From AC-32 sp963704005 (GTDB lineage: Bacteria > Actinomycetota > Thermoleophilia > Gaiellales > Gaiellaceae), in contig CAVPGJ010000003.1 of the NCBI GenBank assembly GCA_963704005.1, positions 62,001-126,000 of the forward strand: DNA of 64,000 bases, given 5' to 3'. A program made the translations under genes and the position numbers. Under the pieces are notes generated by a model, which saw nothing but the letters and a program-made list of their open reading frames with translations, was not told where the DNA came from and did no database searches. Position 1 is the first letter of the stretch, and each line of letters begins with the position of its first letter. This document shows, piece after piece, positions 54,271-63,719 of this stretch.

Positions 54271-55423
54271 GGTGGTCAGCTGCAGCGAGGACGAGCTCGG
54301 GACGTTCGACCTCGCGCGTTCGAGCCGTTGAACGAGAGCGCGCCGCCGTACTTGCCCGCGGCCGACCAGGTCGCGTTCACGAGCGTGCCGTTGTTCCCGT
54401 TCCCGGAGCGAGTCCGATGACGGTCGTGCCCGACCCCTCGTCGAACGAGTACGCCGCGACGAGGCCGCCGCCGACCGCGGTGTACGGCCGTCGCGGTGTT
54501 CGAGACCGGGCCGAGGTTGCCCGCGGCGTCCATCGCCCGCACCTGATAGCTGTAGCTCGTGTTCGGCTGGAGCCGGCCGTGTCCTTGTAGGTGGTCGCTG
54601 TCCCGGTCAGCTGGACGAGGTGCGAGAAGTCGGTGCAGCCCGGCGCCCGGCAGCGGTCGATGCGATAGCCGGTGACGCCGACGTTGTCGCTCGCGGCGCC
54701 CCAGCTGAGGTCGATCTCGGTCGCGCCGACGTTCGAGGCGGTCAGGGTGCCGGGCGCCGACGGCGGCTGCGTGTCCGTGCTCGTAGGCGTCGTCACGGTG
54801 AACGTGTTCGAGAACGGGCCGAGGTTGCCGGCGGCGTCGAGCGCGCGGACCTCGTAGCTGTAGCTCGTGCTTCCCGAGACGCCGAGATCGGAGTAGGTCG
54901 TGCCCGTGCCGACCTGCGCGACCTGCGCGAAGTTCGTGCAGCCGCGCGCCCTGGCAGCGCCAGATCTGGTAGCCGGTGACGCCGACGTTGTCGGTGGCGG
55001 CGCCCCAGCTCAGATCGACCTCGGTCGCGGTCGGGGCCGACCCGGTCAGCGTGCCCGGCGCCGAGGGCGGCTGCATGTCGAGCGGGCTCCCGACCGGGGT
55101 GTTCATGTCGCTGCTGGATGTCGGCCAGCGCCTCGGGGAACGTTGTAGATGCGGACCTCGTCGATCAGGCCCTGGAAGAACTGGCCGTAGAGGCTGTCGC
55201 CGCCGATCTGGAGCGGGTTCGTGGAGGTCGCGATCGCGCCGGTCTTCGCCTGGGTGCCGGCGAGCGTGCCGTTGACGTAGAGCCGCAAGGTCGCGCCGTC
55301 GTAGGTGAGCGCGACGTACGACCAGGCGTTCGCGGTCAGCGCGGCCGAGCCGAAGACGTTCGCGCTCGCCCCGCCGAAGGTGCCGCCGCCGGCCGGCTTC
55401 CCGCCGTTGTCCGAGGTGCCTTC

Positions 55424-55513
55424 GAGGTAGTAGTTGTCGTTGCCCTTGTAGATCACGTCGCGCCAGGCGCTCGAGACCGTCGACGGGTTGACCCAGGCCT
55501 CGAGCGTCATCCC
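55424..55513 (-). repeat. LamG repeat DNA, copy B (90 bp)
   Basis: Same LamG segment in LamG 2. It differs from copy C by a single base. Confidence 0.8.
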
Positions 55514-55729
55514 GGGCTGAGCTGCAGCGAGCTCGAGCTCGGAACGCTCACGAGCGAGCTCGCGCCGTTGAACGACAGCGCCGAGCCGTACTTCCCGGTC
55601 GCCCAGGTCGCGTTCGTGATCGTCCCGGTGTTGCCGTTCCCGAGGCGTCGGCGGCCGTCGTGCCCGAGCCTTCGTCGAACGCGTACGCGGCGACGAGACC
55701 GCCGGTGCCCGGCGTCGTGCCCGAGGCGA

Positions 55730-56625
55730 CGTTCGAGAACGGGCCGGTGTTGCCGGCGGCGTCGAAGGCGCGGACCTCGTAGCTGTAGCTCGTGCTCGCG
55801 GCGACCGTCAGGTCCTTGAACGTCGTCCCGGTTCCCGACGGCTGCGTCATGAGCGCGAAGTTCGAGCAGCCGGCGCCCTGGCAGCGCCAGACCTGGTAGC
55901 CGGTGACGCCGACGTTGTCGGTCGCCGCGCCCCAGGAGAGGTCGATCTCGCCGGCGTTCACGACCGACGCGCTCAGCGTCCCCGGCGCCGACGGCGGCTG
56001 CGTGTCGCCGCTCGCCTGCGTCGTCGCCGTGACGACGTTGGAGAACGGACCGAGGTTGCCGGCGGCGTCGACGGCGCGGACCTCGTAGCTGTAGCTCGTG
56101 CCGGCGGCCGAGGCCGGTGTCGCTGGTAGGTCGTGCCGGTGCCGCCGGCTGCGCGACCTGCGCGAAGTTCGAGCAGCCGGCGCCCTGGCAGCGCCAGATC
56201 TGGTAGCCGGTGACGCCGACGTTGTCGGTGGCGGCTCCCCAGGAGAGGTCGATCTCGCTCGTCCCGTTCGACGGAGCCGGTCAGCATCCCCGGCGCCGAC
56301 GGCGGCTGCGTGTCGCTCGCCTGGGTCGTCGCGGTGAAGACGTTGGAGAACGGACCGGGTTGCCGGCGGCGTCGACGGCGCGGACCTCGTAGCTGTAGCT
56401 CGTGCCGGCGGCCAGGCCGGTGTCCTGGTAGCGTCGTGCCGGTGCCCGCCGGCTGGGCGACCTGCGCGAAGTTCGTGCAGCCGGCGCCCTGGCAGCGCCA
56501 GATCTGGTAGCCGGTGACGCCGACGTTGTCGGTGGCGGCGCCCCAGGAGAGGTCGATCTCGCTCGTCCCCGTTCACGGAGCCGGTGAGCGTCCCGGGCGC
56601 CGACGGCGGCTGCGTGTCGCCGGAG
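55730..56625 (-). repeat. Three tandem FN3 modules (~290 bp each)
   Basis: Each unit carries the same strings for SEIDLSWGAA, VGVTGYQ(I/V)WRCQGAGC and SYSYEVRAVDAAGN. Copies differ from each other mainly by single extra bases (for example GTGTCGCTGG near 56112 against GTGTCCTGG near 56421), the signature of indel errors rather than divergence. Confidence 0.75.
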
Positions 56626-56961
56626 CCGCGCGATGGGTGTCGCCATGTCCGTCTGGATCGCCGCGGCCGACAGCGCGAGGTTGTAGACGCGGACCTCGTC
56701 GATCAGGCCCCTGAAGTACTGGCCGTAGATGCTGTCGCCGCCGATCTGCAGCTGGTTCGTCGAGCTCGCGATCGCTCCCGTCTTCGCCTGCGTGTTGACG
56801 AGCGTGCCGTTGACGTAGAGGCGGAGGTTCGAGCCGTCGTACGTGAGCGCGAGGAACGACCAGGTGTTGGCGGTGAGCGCGGCCGTGCCGAAGACGTTCG
56901 CGTTGCCTCCGCCGAAGGTGCCGCCGCCGGCCGGCCGGCTGCTCGTTGTCGAGGTGCCTTC

Positions 56962-57051
56962 GAGGTAGTAGTTGTCGTTGCCCTTGTAGATCACGTCGCG
57001 CCAGGCGCTCGAGACGGTCGACGGGTTGACCCAGGCCTCGAGCGTCATCCC
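56962..57051 (-). repeat. LamG repeat DNA, copy C (90 bp)
   Basis: Same LamG segment in LamG 1. With copies A and B it forms three near-identical blocks 1.2-1.5 kb apart. Confidence 0.8.
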
Positions 57052-57472
57052 GGTCGCTGAGCTGGAGCGAGCTCGAGTTCGGGACGTTCACCCGCGCGCT
57101 CGTGCCGTTGAAGGAGAGCGCGCTCCCGTACTTGCCCGCGGTCGTCCAGGTCGCGTTGGACGAGCGTGCCGGTGTTGCCGTTTCCGGACGCGTCCGCGAT
57201 CGTCGTGCCCGACGCCTTCGTTGAAGGCGTACGCCGCGACGAGGCCCGTCGGCGCGGCAGCCGGGAACGAGGCCGGCGCCGCGCGCGCGGTCGTCGCGCC
57301 CGAGATCGAGAGCGCGCACGCGAGCGCCGCGGCGGACACCGCGGCGACCACGCAACGACCCAGGATGTAGGGCTGAGAAGTCTCTTCACCGTCTGCGTCC
57401 GCGCCGGGACACCGGAAAGCTGACAGTGGGCAAGTGCCGAGTACGAACTCCGACTAAGAGGTAGTCGGGGTC

Positions 57473-58150
57473 TCAGCCGCTGTGAGCGGCGAGCAGCTCG
57501 GAGACGGTGACGCAGCGGAGCCGCCGCGCAGCGATCGCCGCCAGCGCCCGGTCGATCGCCCCGAGCGTCGCCGGCCGCTCGGCGCCCCCGTCGTGCATGA
57601 GGATGATGTCGCCGCCTCGGGCGCGGCCGACGAAGTGGGCGACCCTCGCGGCGTCGTAGCCCCAGGTGTCGCCGGAGTCGAGCGACCACATGACCGTGCG
57701 CATGTGGAGGGACCGGGCGATGTCCGCGAAACGCCGCGTCTCTCGCCCCCAGGGGGGTCGCGCGACTGTTGGCGTCACGCCCGCGGCCTCCTCGATCGCC
57801 GCGGAGCCGCGGACGATCTCGTCGCGCAGCTCCCCGTCCGAGAGCTCTTCCGGGGACGGATGCGAGAAGGTGTGGTTCCCGAGCTCGTGCCCCGCCTCCG
57901 CCGCGCGGCGGGCGAGCTCCGGGGCCGCGGCGAGCTCCTCGCCGACGACGAAGAACGTGGCGCGCGCGCCGTAGCGCTCGAGGAGCTCGAGCAGCTGGCC
58001 CGTGTTCGCGGCCGAGGGCCCGTCGTCGAACGACAGCGCCACGCAGTCTTCGCCCGGGCCACGGCAGCCGTAGACCGGATCGCCGTTCGGCGAACGGCTG
58101 GCGAGCGCGCGGAGCCGTGGACGGTTGAGCAGGTACTTGAGCTTCCTCAT
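57473..58150 (-). CDS. Polysaccharide deacetylase (CE4/NodB family)
   Basis: A 225-aa metal-dependent deacetylase. Motif 1 with the catalytic base and metal Asp is CVALSFDDGPSAANT (~37), motif 2 is GNHTFSHPSPEEL (~90) with both metal His, motif 3 is VARPPWGRETRRF and the late His is in IILMHDGG. No signal peptide is evident, though the N-terminus (MRKLKYLLNRPRLRALASRS) is basic. ATG 58150 overlaps the acyltransferase stop by 4 nt. It likely trims N-acetyl groups from the polysaccharide made by this cluster or from peptidoglycan. Confidence 0.9.
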   Translation of the reverse strand: MRKLKYLLNRPRLRALASRSPNGDPVYGCRGPGEDCVALSFDDGPSAANTGQLLELLERYGARATFFVVGEELAAAPELARRAAEAGHELGNHTFSHPSPEELSDGELRDEIVRGSAAIEEAAGVTPTVARPPWGRETRRFADIARSLHMRTVMWSLDSGDTWGYDAARVAHFVGRARGGDIILMHDGGAERPATLGAIDRALAAIAARRLRCVTVSELLAAHSG

Positions 58151-58647
58151 CGCACCCTTTCGGCGGCCAGAGCGCGTGCTGGTACCCCCGCAACCGTTTC
58201 GCCCGGCTCGACGTCCCGCGTGACGACGGCTCCTGCCCCGACGAGAGCACCCTCGCCGATCCGCACGCCGGCCAGGATCGTCGCCGCCGAGCCGATCGAC
58301 GCGCGCCGCTCGACGACGGTCGGGATCAGCTCCCAGTCGTCGCCGGTCTGCAGCCGCCCGTCGTCGGTGGTCGCTCGCGGCCGCTTGTCGTTCACAAACA
58401 TGACGCCGTGCCCGATGAACACCTCGTCCTCGATCGCGACCCCGTCGCAGATGAACGTGTGACTCTGCACCTTGCAGCGCTCGCCGACGGTCGCGCCGGC
58501 CTGGATCTCGACGAAGGGGCCGATCCGAGTGCCAGAGCCGATCGCGCAGCCGTAGAGGTTCGTGAAGGGCCCGACGTGGACGTCGTCGCCAAAGGTGACG
58601 CGGTCGAGCAGCCGGTACGGCGCCTCGTTGGCGGGCCCGTCAGCCAT
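58147..58647 (-). CDS. Hexapeptide-repeat acyltransferase (WbbJ/WlbB-like)
   Basis: A 166-aa left-handed beta-helix protein. The hexapeptide pattern runs from FGDDVHVGPFTNLYGCAIGS through GTRIGPFVEIQAGATVGERC, and again in RRASIGSAATILAGVRIGEG and ALVGAGAVVTRDVEPGETVA. The loop EDEVFIGHGVMFVNDKRPRA with the catalytic-type His is typical of UDP-amino-sugar N-acetyltransferases. It is directly downstream of a sugar aminotransferase with an 8-nt overlap, so the two probably make an acetamido sugar nucleotide. Confidence 0.9.
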   Translation of the reverse strand: MADGPANEAPYRLLDRVTFGDDVHVGPFTNLYGCAIGSGTRIGPFVEIQAGATVGERCKVQSHTFICDGVAIEDEVFIGHGVMFVNDKRPRATTDDGRLQTGDDWELIPTVVERRASIGSAATILAGVRIGEGALVGAGAVVTRDVEPGETVAGVPARALAAERVR

Positions 58648-59785
58648 CGAAGAACGCGCGCACCGCGGCGGCGACGGCCTCGAGCTGCGCCTCGGTGATC
58701 CCCGGGAAGATCGGCAGCGACAGGCACTCGCGGGCCAGCGCCTCGGCGACGGGGAACTCGCCGGGCCGGTAGCCGAGGTGCGCGTAGGCCGCCGTCAAGT
58801 GCACAGGCTCGGGATAGTGGCGACCGGTTCCGATCCCGTGCTCACGGAGAGACGTCGCAAGCGTCTCCGGGTCGGCCGTCCGAACGACGTACAGGTGCCA
58901 GACGGGCGAGCTCCCACGCGCGACCGGCGGCAGCACCAGGTCGCCGACTCCGGCCAGCGCCTCTGCGTAGTAGCGGGCAGCCTGCCGCCGCTCGTCGTTC
59001 CAACGGTCGAGGAGCGGCAGCTTGTGCAGCAGCACGAGCGCCTGGATCGAGTCGAGGCGGGCCGTCCAGCCCTCAAGGGCATGGATGTACTTCGCCGTCT
59101 GGCCGTGCTCGCGCAAGGCGCGAACGTTCGCCGTGATCGACTCGTCGTTCGTGACGAGCGCGCCTGCGTCGCCGGCGGCGCCGAGGTTCTTGGCAGGGTA
59201 GAAGCTGAACGCCGCAAACGTCCCCGACCGAACCGGCGCGCAGGCCGTCGCGTACCGCGCCGTGTGCCTGGCAGGCGTCCTCGACGAGAAGCAGGCGAGC
59301 CGCCGCGGCAACCCCCCGCAGCGCGCAGCAGGTCGGCTGCCTGACCGTAGAGGTGGACCGGCAGGAGCGCGCGGGTCTTGCTCCCGACGGCCGCTGCCGA
59401 GGCGGCCGGATCGAGGCAGTAGTCGTTCTCGGAGACGTCGGCGACGACCGGCACCGCGCCGGCCTGCGTGACCGCCTCGAGCGTCGCCACGAACGTCGCC
59501 GCGGGAACGATCACCTCGTCGCCGGGCTCGATCCCGGCGGCGAGCAACCCGAGCCGCAGCGCGTCGAGGCCGCTCGCGACGCCGACGCACTCCGCGGTCC
59601 CGCAGTAGTCGGCGAACGCGCTGCTCGAACTGCCCCACAGCCGGCCCGTTCGTGAACGCGCCGGAGTCGAGCAGCCCGGCGATGTCCTCCAGGAGCGCAT
59701 CGCGGAACGCCGCCGAGCTCGGACCGAGGTCGAAGAAGGGGACGCGGAGCCGCGACGAGGCAGGCGGTGCGATCGTCATCACCAA
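58640..59785 (-). CDS. DegT/DnrJ/EryC1/StrS sugar aminotransferase (frameshifted)
   Basis: A ~380-aa PLP enzyme aminating keto-sugar nucleotides. The N-terminus (VPFFDLGPSSAAFRDALLED, FTNGPAVGQFEQ) is in one frame, the middle (ECVGVASGLDALRLGLLAAG, GDEVIVPAATFVATLEAVTQ, LLPVHLYGQAADLLRA) in another, a short piece RLLLVEDACQAHGA in a third, and the rest (GTFAAFSFYPAKNLGAAGDA with the PLP Lys, then GRHYPEPVHLTAAYAHLG) in the first again. One breakpoint coincides with a six-C run at 59312-59317. Every family block is present in order, so single-base errors rather than decay explain the breaks. It supplies an amino sugar for the glycan. Confidence 0.82.
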   Translation of the reverse strand: MVMTIAPPASSRLRVPFFDLGPSSAAFRDALLEDIAGLLDSGAFTNGPAVGQFEQRVRRLLRDRGVRRRRERPRRAAARVARRRDRARRRGDRSRGDVRGDARGGHAGRRGAGRRRRLRERLLPRSGRLGSGRREQDPRAPAGPPLRSGSRPAARCGGLPRRLACFSSRTPARHTARYATACAPVRSGTFAAFSFYPAKNLGAAGDAGALVTNDESITANVRALREHGQTAKYIHALEGWTARLDSIQALVLLHKLPLLDRWNDERRQAARYYAEALAGVGDLVLPPVARGSSPVWHLYVVRTADPETLATSLREHGIGTGRHYPEPVHLTAAYAHLGYRPGEFPVAEALARECLSLPIFPGITEAQLEAVAAAVRAFFDG

Positions 59786-59856
59786 GAGGGTAGAGCGCGC
59801 GTTTGTCGCCTTCCACGGGCCTGAAGGACAGGAAACGCGAGCCTGCGGTCCAGGTC

Positions 59857-59952
59857 GGCGGAGCTCCGCCTCCCGCCACTGGCCGTTCGGCTAGCGGGGC
59901 CTGTCCGACTCTGGACGAACCGCGGTCGCGGCGGTTCCCGGTACGCCAGTAC
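59857..59952. promoter_or_regulatory. Cluster of three inverted repeats upstream of asnB
   Basis: GGCGGAGCTCCGCC (59857-59870) is a perfect palindrome. GAACCGC/GCGGTTC (59917-59937) has a 7-nt loop, and GGTAC/GTACC (59939-59952) a 4-nt loop. They fill the 179-bp divergent gap between the two halves of the glycan cluster. Confidence 0.4.
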
Positions 59953-59964
59953 CGTCGGTATGCC

Positions 59965-60917
59965 GTGTGCGGTATCTGTGGAATCTTCCAGACGGGCGGG
60001 CCCCCGCGTCACGTCATCGAGCCGGACGTGCTCGACGCGATGACGGACGTGATGACCCACCGCGGCCCTGACGACCGCGGGACCGTCTCCCGTCCGGGCT
60101 TCGCCCTTAGCTGACGCTCGGGTTCGTTCCCGCGCCGCTGACGCCTCTTCGTGCGGTGAGGAAGCTGCAGCCCGGACACCGCCTCGCGTTCGACGGGCGC
60201 GGCGTCCGCGTCGAGGCATATTGGACCTACCCGGAGCCGCTCGAGCGCCCGCCGCAGCGGAGCGACGAGGAGTGGACGGAGATCCTGCACGACGCACTCG
60301 ACGAGGCCGTCGAGTCTCGCCTGATGAGCGACGTCCCGCTGGGCGCGATGCTCAGCGGCGGGCTCGACTCGAGCCTGGTCGTGGCGCTGATGGCCCGCCG
60401 GATGGCGGAGCCGGTGAAGACCTTCAGCGTCGGCTTCGCGGGGACACCGGACAACGAGCTCGGCGCTGCGCGCACCGTCGCGAGCGCCTTCGGCACCGAC
60501 CACCACGAGCTCGAGCTCTCGCTCGACGACCCGATCGACCTCGACGCGCTGGTGTGGACGCTCGACGAGCCGCTGGCCGACCTCTCGTCGGTCGGGTTCG
60601 GCGCGCTCTCCGCGCTCGCGTCCCGCCACGTCAAGGTCGCGCTCTCCGGACAGAAGGTCGGCTTCTTCAGCACCGCGGTCGAGCACTGGCTCCGCTCGCA
60701 GGTCGGCGGCGTCGTCGACGACGTCCTGCTCGATCCCGGCGCCGCGATACCGCAGAGCTCGATCGACCCGGAGGTCGGCGTCGTGCCGCTCCTCGCGGCC
60801 GGCAAGCGCTCCTACAACGACTCGAAGTTCCTGCTCTCGGTGCTGATGCTCGAGCTATGGCTGACGCGGTTCCTGCCGCTGGCCACGACGCCGACCGCGG
60901 TGCCGAGCGTCGCCTAG
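59965..60917 (+). pseudogene. asnB: Asparagine synthase (glutamine-hydrolysing) with two internal deletions
   Basis: The start GTG 59965 gives MCGICGIFQTGG with the nucleophile Cys2 and continues to THRGPDDRGTVSRPGFALS, about 47 codons. It then jumps, out of frame, at ~60106-60112 to LTLGFVPAPLTPLRAVRKLQ, which is normally ~140 residues later. The synthetase P-loop MLSGGLDSSLVVALMARRM and VKTFSVGF-type strand are present. At ~60650 VKVALSGQ joins KVGFFSTAVEHWL in frame, skipping ~190 residues including GADELFGGYR. The product of ~316 codons against ~600 normal cannot be active. AsnB-like amidotransferases are common in capsule clusters. The deletions may be real or an assembly collapse. Confidence 0.82.
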
Positions 60918-60920
60918 CAC

Positions 60921-61794
60921 GTGAGCCGGTTTCGCGTACGCAGCGGTCACGCCGGTTCGCAACGACTATGAGAACCTGGCTCGCCTCGCCGAGTCGCTCG
61001 AGTGGCAGACCGTGCCGCCGTCGGAGTGGATCATCGTCGACAACGGCTCGACGGACGGCGGCCTGACCGTTGCGCACGAGCTCGCGGCCCGGCTCACCTG
61101 GGCGAGGGTGCTCGAGATCCCCGGCGAAGGAGCGCCGCGTCCCGGTGCCCCGATCGTCCGTGCGTTCCACGCCGGCCTCCGGTCGCTCTCGCGCCTTCCC
61201 GAGGTCGTCGTAAAGCTCGATGCCGACGTCTCGCTCGATCCGGACTACTTCGAGCGGCAGCTGGCCGCCTTCGAGGCGGACGAGCGGCTCGGCATCGCGA
61301 GCGGCGCCTGCCTCGAGCTCGACGGCGAGGAGTGGAAGCCGGTGGACGTCACGGAAGGGCATGTCCGCGGGGCCGTCCGCGCCTACCGGCGCGAGTGCCT
61401 GGAGGAGGTGCTCCCGCTCGAGGAGGGAGTCGGCTGGGACGGGATCGACGGCGTGAAGGCGTCGATGCGCGGCTGGCGGACCCGCACCGTGCCGGGGCTC
61501 GCCTTCTACCACCACCGGCCGCTTGGCCACCGCGACGGCTCGCGCACCGCCCGCTGGAAGGCGCAGGGCCGCGCCTGCTGGTTCATGGGCTACCGGCCCG
61601 GCTACCTCTTCCTGCGCACGCTGCACCGGGCGCGCCAGAATCCGAGTGCGCTGGCGATGATTCCGAGCTATCTCGGAGCCGCGCTACGCCGGGAGCCGCG
61701 CTACCGCGACGCGGAGGTGCGCCGCTACCTGAGGGAAAGGCAGGGGATCCGCGCGGCAGTTCGTAGAGCCCGGTCTACGGGGGCACGAGCGTGA
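60921..61794 (+). CDS. Family 2 glycosyltransferase (start region frameshifted)
   Basis: A ~290-aa GT-A enzyme. GTG 60921 reads VSRF, then one extra base near 60930 must be removed to continue as AYAAVTPVRNDYENLARLAE; without that the first start is GTG 61012 (260 aa). Motifs are WIIVDNGSTDGGLTVAHELA, the DxD-like VVKLDADVSLDPDYFERQLA (~97) and VGWDGIDGVKASMRGWRTRT (~175). It transfers a sugar from a nucleotide donor to the growing glycan. It starts 3 bp after asnB and its stop overlaps the pyruvyltransferase start by 4 nt. Confidence 0.85.
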
Positions 61795-62764
61795 AGATCA
61801 GCTTCTTCGGCCACTTCGGGACGCTGAACACCGGCAACGAGAGCACGCTGATGGCCGTCCATTCGCGTCTTCGCGGGCTCGCTCCCGACTCGGAGTTCGC
61901 GTGCATCTGCAGCCACCCTGAGCTGGTCGCCGAGAGAGAGGGCATCGAAGCCCTCCCGATCAACATCCGTGCGACGAAGCTCTGGAAGCACGAACAGGGC
62001 ATGCGGCTGGACAGGCGCCTCGGAACCGCGTTGGTCGGCCTGAAGGAGGAGCTTCGCGAGTACGTCCGCGCCTTCAGGAGCCTCGAGGGCACCGACATGT
62101 TCATCGTCTCCGGAACAGGGCTGGTGACCGATGCCTACGGCATCGCCGGGTGGGGGCCGTACAACCAGTTCAAGTGGGCGCTGATGGCGAAGCTTCGCGG
62201 ATGCAAGGTGGTCTTCCTCAGCGTCGGCGTCGGACCGGTGCACCGGCCTTTCGGCCGCATCCTCGTCCGAGCATCGCTACGGCTCGCGGACTACCGCTCG
62301 TATCGCGACGACGCAAGCCTCGAGTACCTGAGGCGGATGGGCTTCCGCGCGAAGCGCGACCACGTCTACCCGGACCTTGCGTTGGGGTTGCCGGAGGCCC
62401 TGCTGCCGCCCGAGCGCAACGGCCATCGGCCGCCTAGACGGGTCATCGGACTCGGCCTGATGGACTACGTCGGGCGGTACAACGTCCCCGACCCGAGGTT
62501 CGAGACGCAGAAGCGGTACCTGCAGGCGCTGGGCGTCTTCGTCGAATGGCTGCTCGCGCACGACTACGACGTCAGGCTCCTGCTCGGCGATGGAGACCGG
62601 GACGTCGTCGACGACCTGAGGTCCGTGCTGCGGGAGCGACTGGGGAGCTACGACGAGAACCGCGTCGTCGACGAGCCGATCGCGTCGGTCGGCGACGTCA
62701 GGGTGTCGAATCGGCCCGGAAGGCTCTCGACGAGCAGTACGACCTCCTTCTCGCCACCCTATGA
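61791..62764 (+). pseudogene. Polysaccharide pyruvyl transferase with internal deletion
   Basis: GTG 61791 begins MKISFFGHFGTLNTGNESTL, the N-terminal signature of CsaB-type enzymes that put pyruvate ketals on wall or capsule sugars. FIVSGTGLVTDAYGIAGWGP and VVFLSVGVGPVHRPFGRILV follow. After EPIASVGDV (~62695) the frame changes and joins QGVESARKALDEQYDLLLAT, the normal C-terminal helix, whose stop at 62762 overlaps the next ATG. About 90 residues holding the catalytic TRFH-type segment are missing. As written, the first frame runs on to 62777. Either a true loss or an assembly deletion. Confidence 0.78.
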
Positions 62765-63705
62765 CCGAGCTGGTTGAAGCCGATCGCGGGCCCGTGGTGC
62801 CCGGCTCGCCTCCTTCGAACGAGCTCCGGCGGCTGGTGGGGCGGTGCTTCTGGGGCGCCAACCGGCGAATCTGGCGCGCTCTCCCGGCTCGCGCCAGAGG
62901 CTCGCGCCCGGTGCAGGCCTACGGCAGGTGGCTGCACGCTCTCGTCGGTCGACGCGCGAACCGCGAGATGTACATCGGAACGATGTTCTTGCGGAACAGG
63001 CCGGCGCTCGAGCTGATGCGCCGCTTGCGGCGAGAGAAGCCCGAGGGCTCGACCGTGAGCCTCGCGGTCCTGGCCTGCAGCATCGGCGTCGAGCTGTACT
63101 CGATCCTCTGGACGCTTCGGAAGGCGCGCCCGGATCTGACGTTTACCGCCGTCGGCTTGGACACCTCGGAAGAGGTCCTCCGCGTCGCGGAGGAGGGCGT
63201 GTACGGCCCGCAGTCCTCCGAATTCGTCGACGCCTCCGTCTTCGAGCGGCTGACCGAGCGCGAGGAACGGGAGATGTTCGATTGGGAAGGCGATCAGGCG
63301 CAGGTCAAGCCATGGCTTCGTGAAGGGATCACGTGGCGAGTGGGCGATGCTTCCGACCCGGAGCTCGTCGACGCCCTCGGCCCTCAGGACATCGTGGTCG
63401 CGAACAACTTCCTGTGCCACATGGACGCGCAGAGCGCGGAGCGCTGCCTACGGAACTTCGCGCGTCTGGTGGCTCCGGGCGGCTATCTGTTCGTCGCCGG
63501 CGTCGATCTCGACCTGCGTACCAGGGTCGCGGTCGAGCTTGGCTGGAAGCCGGTCGAGGAGCTGACGGCCGAGATCCACGAAGGCGATCCGTCGGTTCGG
63601 GGCGACTGGTGGCCCTGGGAATGGTGGGCGCTCGAGCCGCTCGACCGGAAGAGGCCTGACTGGCAGACTCGGTACGCCTCGGTCTTTCAGATCGGCTCGA
63701 ATTAG
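62761..63705 (+). CDS. CheR-like SAM-dependent methyltransferase
   Basis: A 314-aa protein. The core resembles CheR: NREMYIGTMFLRNRPALELM (~70), VLACSIGVELYSILWTLRKA (the SAM loop, CS-x-G-x-E, ~102), AVGLDTSEEVLRVAEEGVYG (~130) and DIVVANNFLCHMDAQSAERC (~212). The usual CheR C-terminal beta insertion is absent and no chemotaxis genes are near, so its target is probably a glycan or small molecule rather than a chemoreceptor. ATG 62761 overlaps the preceding stop by 4 nt. It reads intact with no indels, unlike its neighbours. Confidence 0.82.
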   Translation: MTELVEADRGPVVPGSPPSNELRRLVGRCFWGANRRIWRALPARARGSRPVQAYGRWLHALVGRRANREMYIGTMFLRNRPALELMRRLRREKPEGSTVSLAVLACSIGVELYSILWTLRKARPDLTFTAVGLDTSEEVLRVAEEGVYGPQSSEFVDASVFERLTEREEREMFDWEGDQAQVKPWLREGITWRVGDASDPELVDALGPQDIVVANNFLCHMDAQSAERCLRNFARLVAPGGYLFVAGVDLDLRTRVAVELGWKPVEELTAEIHEGDPSVRGDWWPWEWWALEPLDRKRPDWQTRYASVFQIGSN

Positions 63706-63719
63706 CCGATTCGACTCTC

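Larger units (their letters stand above)
51749..57389 (-). pseudogene. Giant secreted LamG/FN3/Ig/beta-propeller protein, interrupted by many frameshifts
   Basis: One ~1,870-codon gene read on the minus strand from GTG 57389 (MKRLLSPTSWVV-type signal peptide with one indel) to TAG 51749. In order: signal peptide ending TTARAAP; LamG 1 (57.24-56.66 kb); three FN3 modules (56.62-55.73 kb, each opening DTQPPSAPGTL and containing EIDLSWGAATDNVGVTGYQ); LamG 2 (55.70-55.13); two FN3 (55.08-54.50); LamG 3 (54.46-53.87); FN3 (53.85-53.56); an Ig-like module (GGLYTAPASAGTHTITATTS); and a PQQ-type beta-propeller (53.29-51.75: DTGECCDIAPEIGITSTPVI, GSGGALLLPDQPGAHPHEMV, ending QLTAYGLLP). Dozens of single-base insertions break it. 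They look like consensus errors, so the intact protein is probably real and exported, for glycan or matrix binding. Confidence 0.75.

Noticed and set aside
55130..57240. CRISPR array or transposon repeats
   Set aside because: The repeats are ~290-bp coding modules (FN3) and LamG segments in frame on the minus strand, without spacers, terminal inverted repeats or transposase.
57045..58250. A 401-codon minus-strand ORF across the deacetylase and the start of the giant gene
   Set aside because: It is out of frame with the NodB motifs of the deacetylase and merges with LamG sequence only after an indel.
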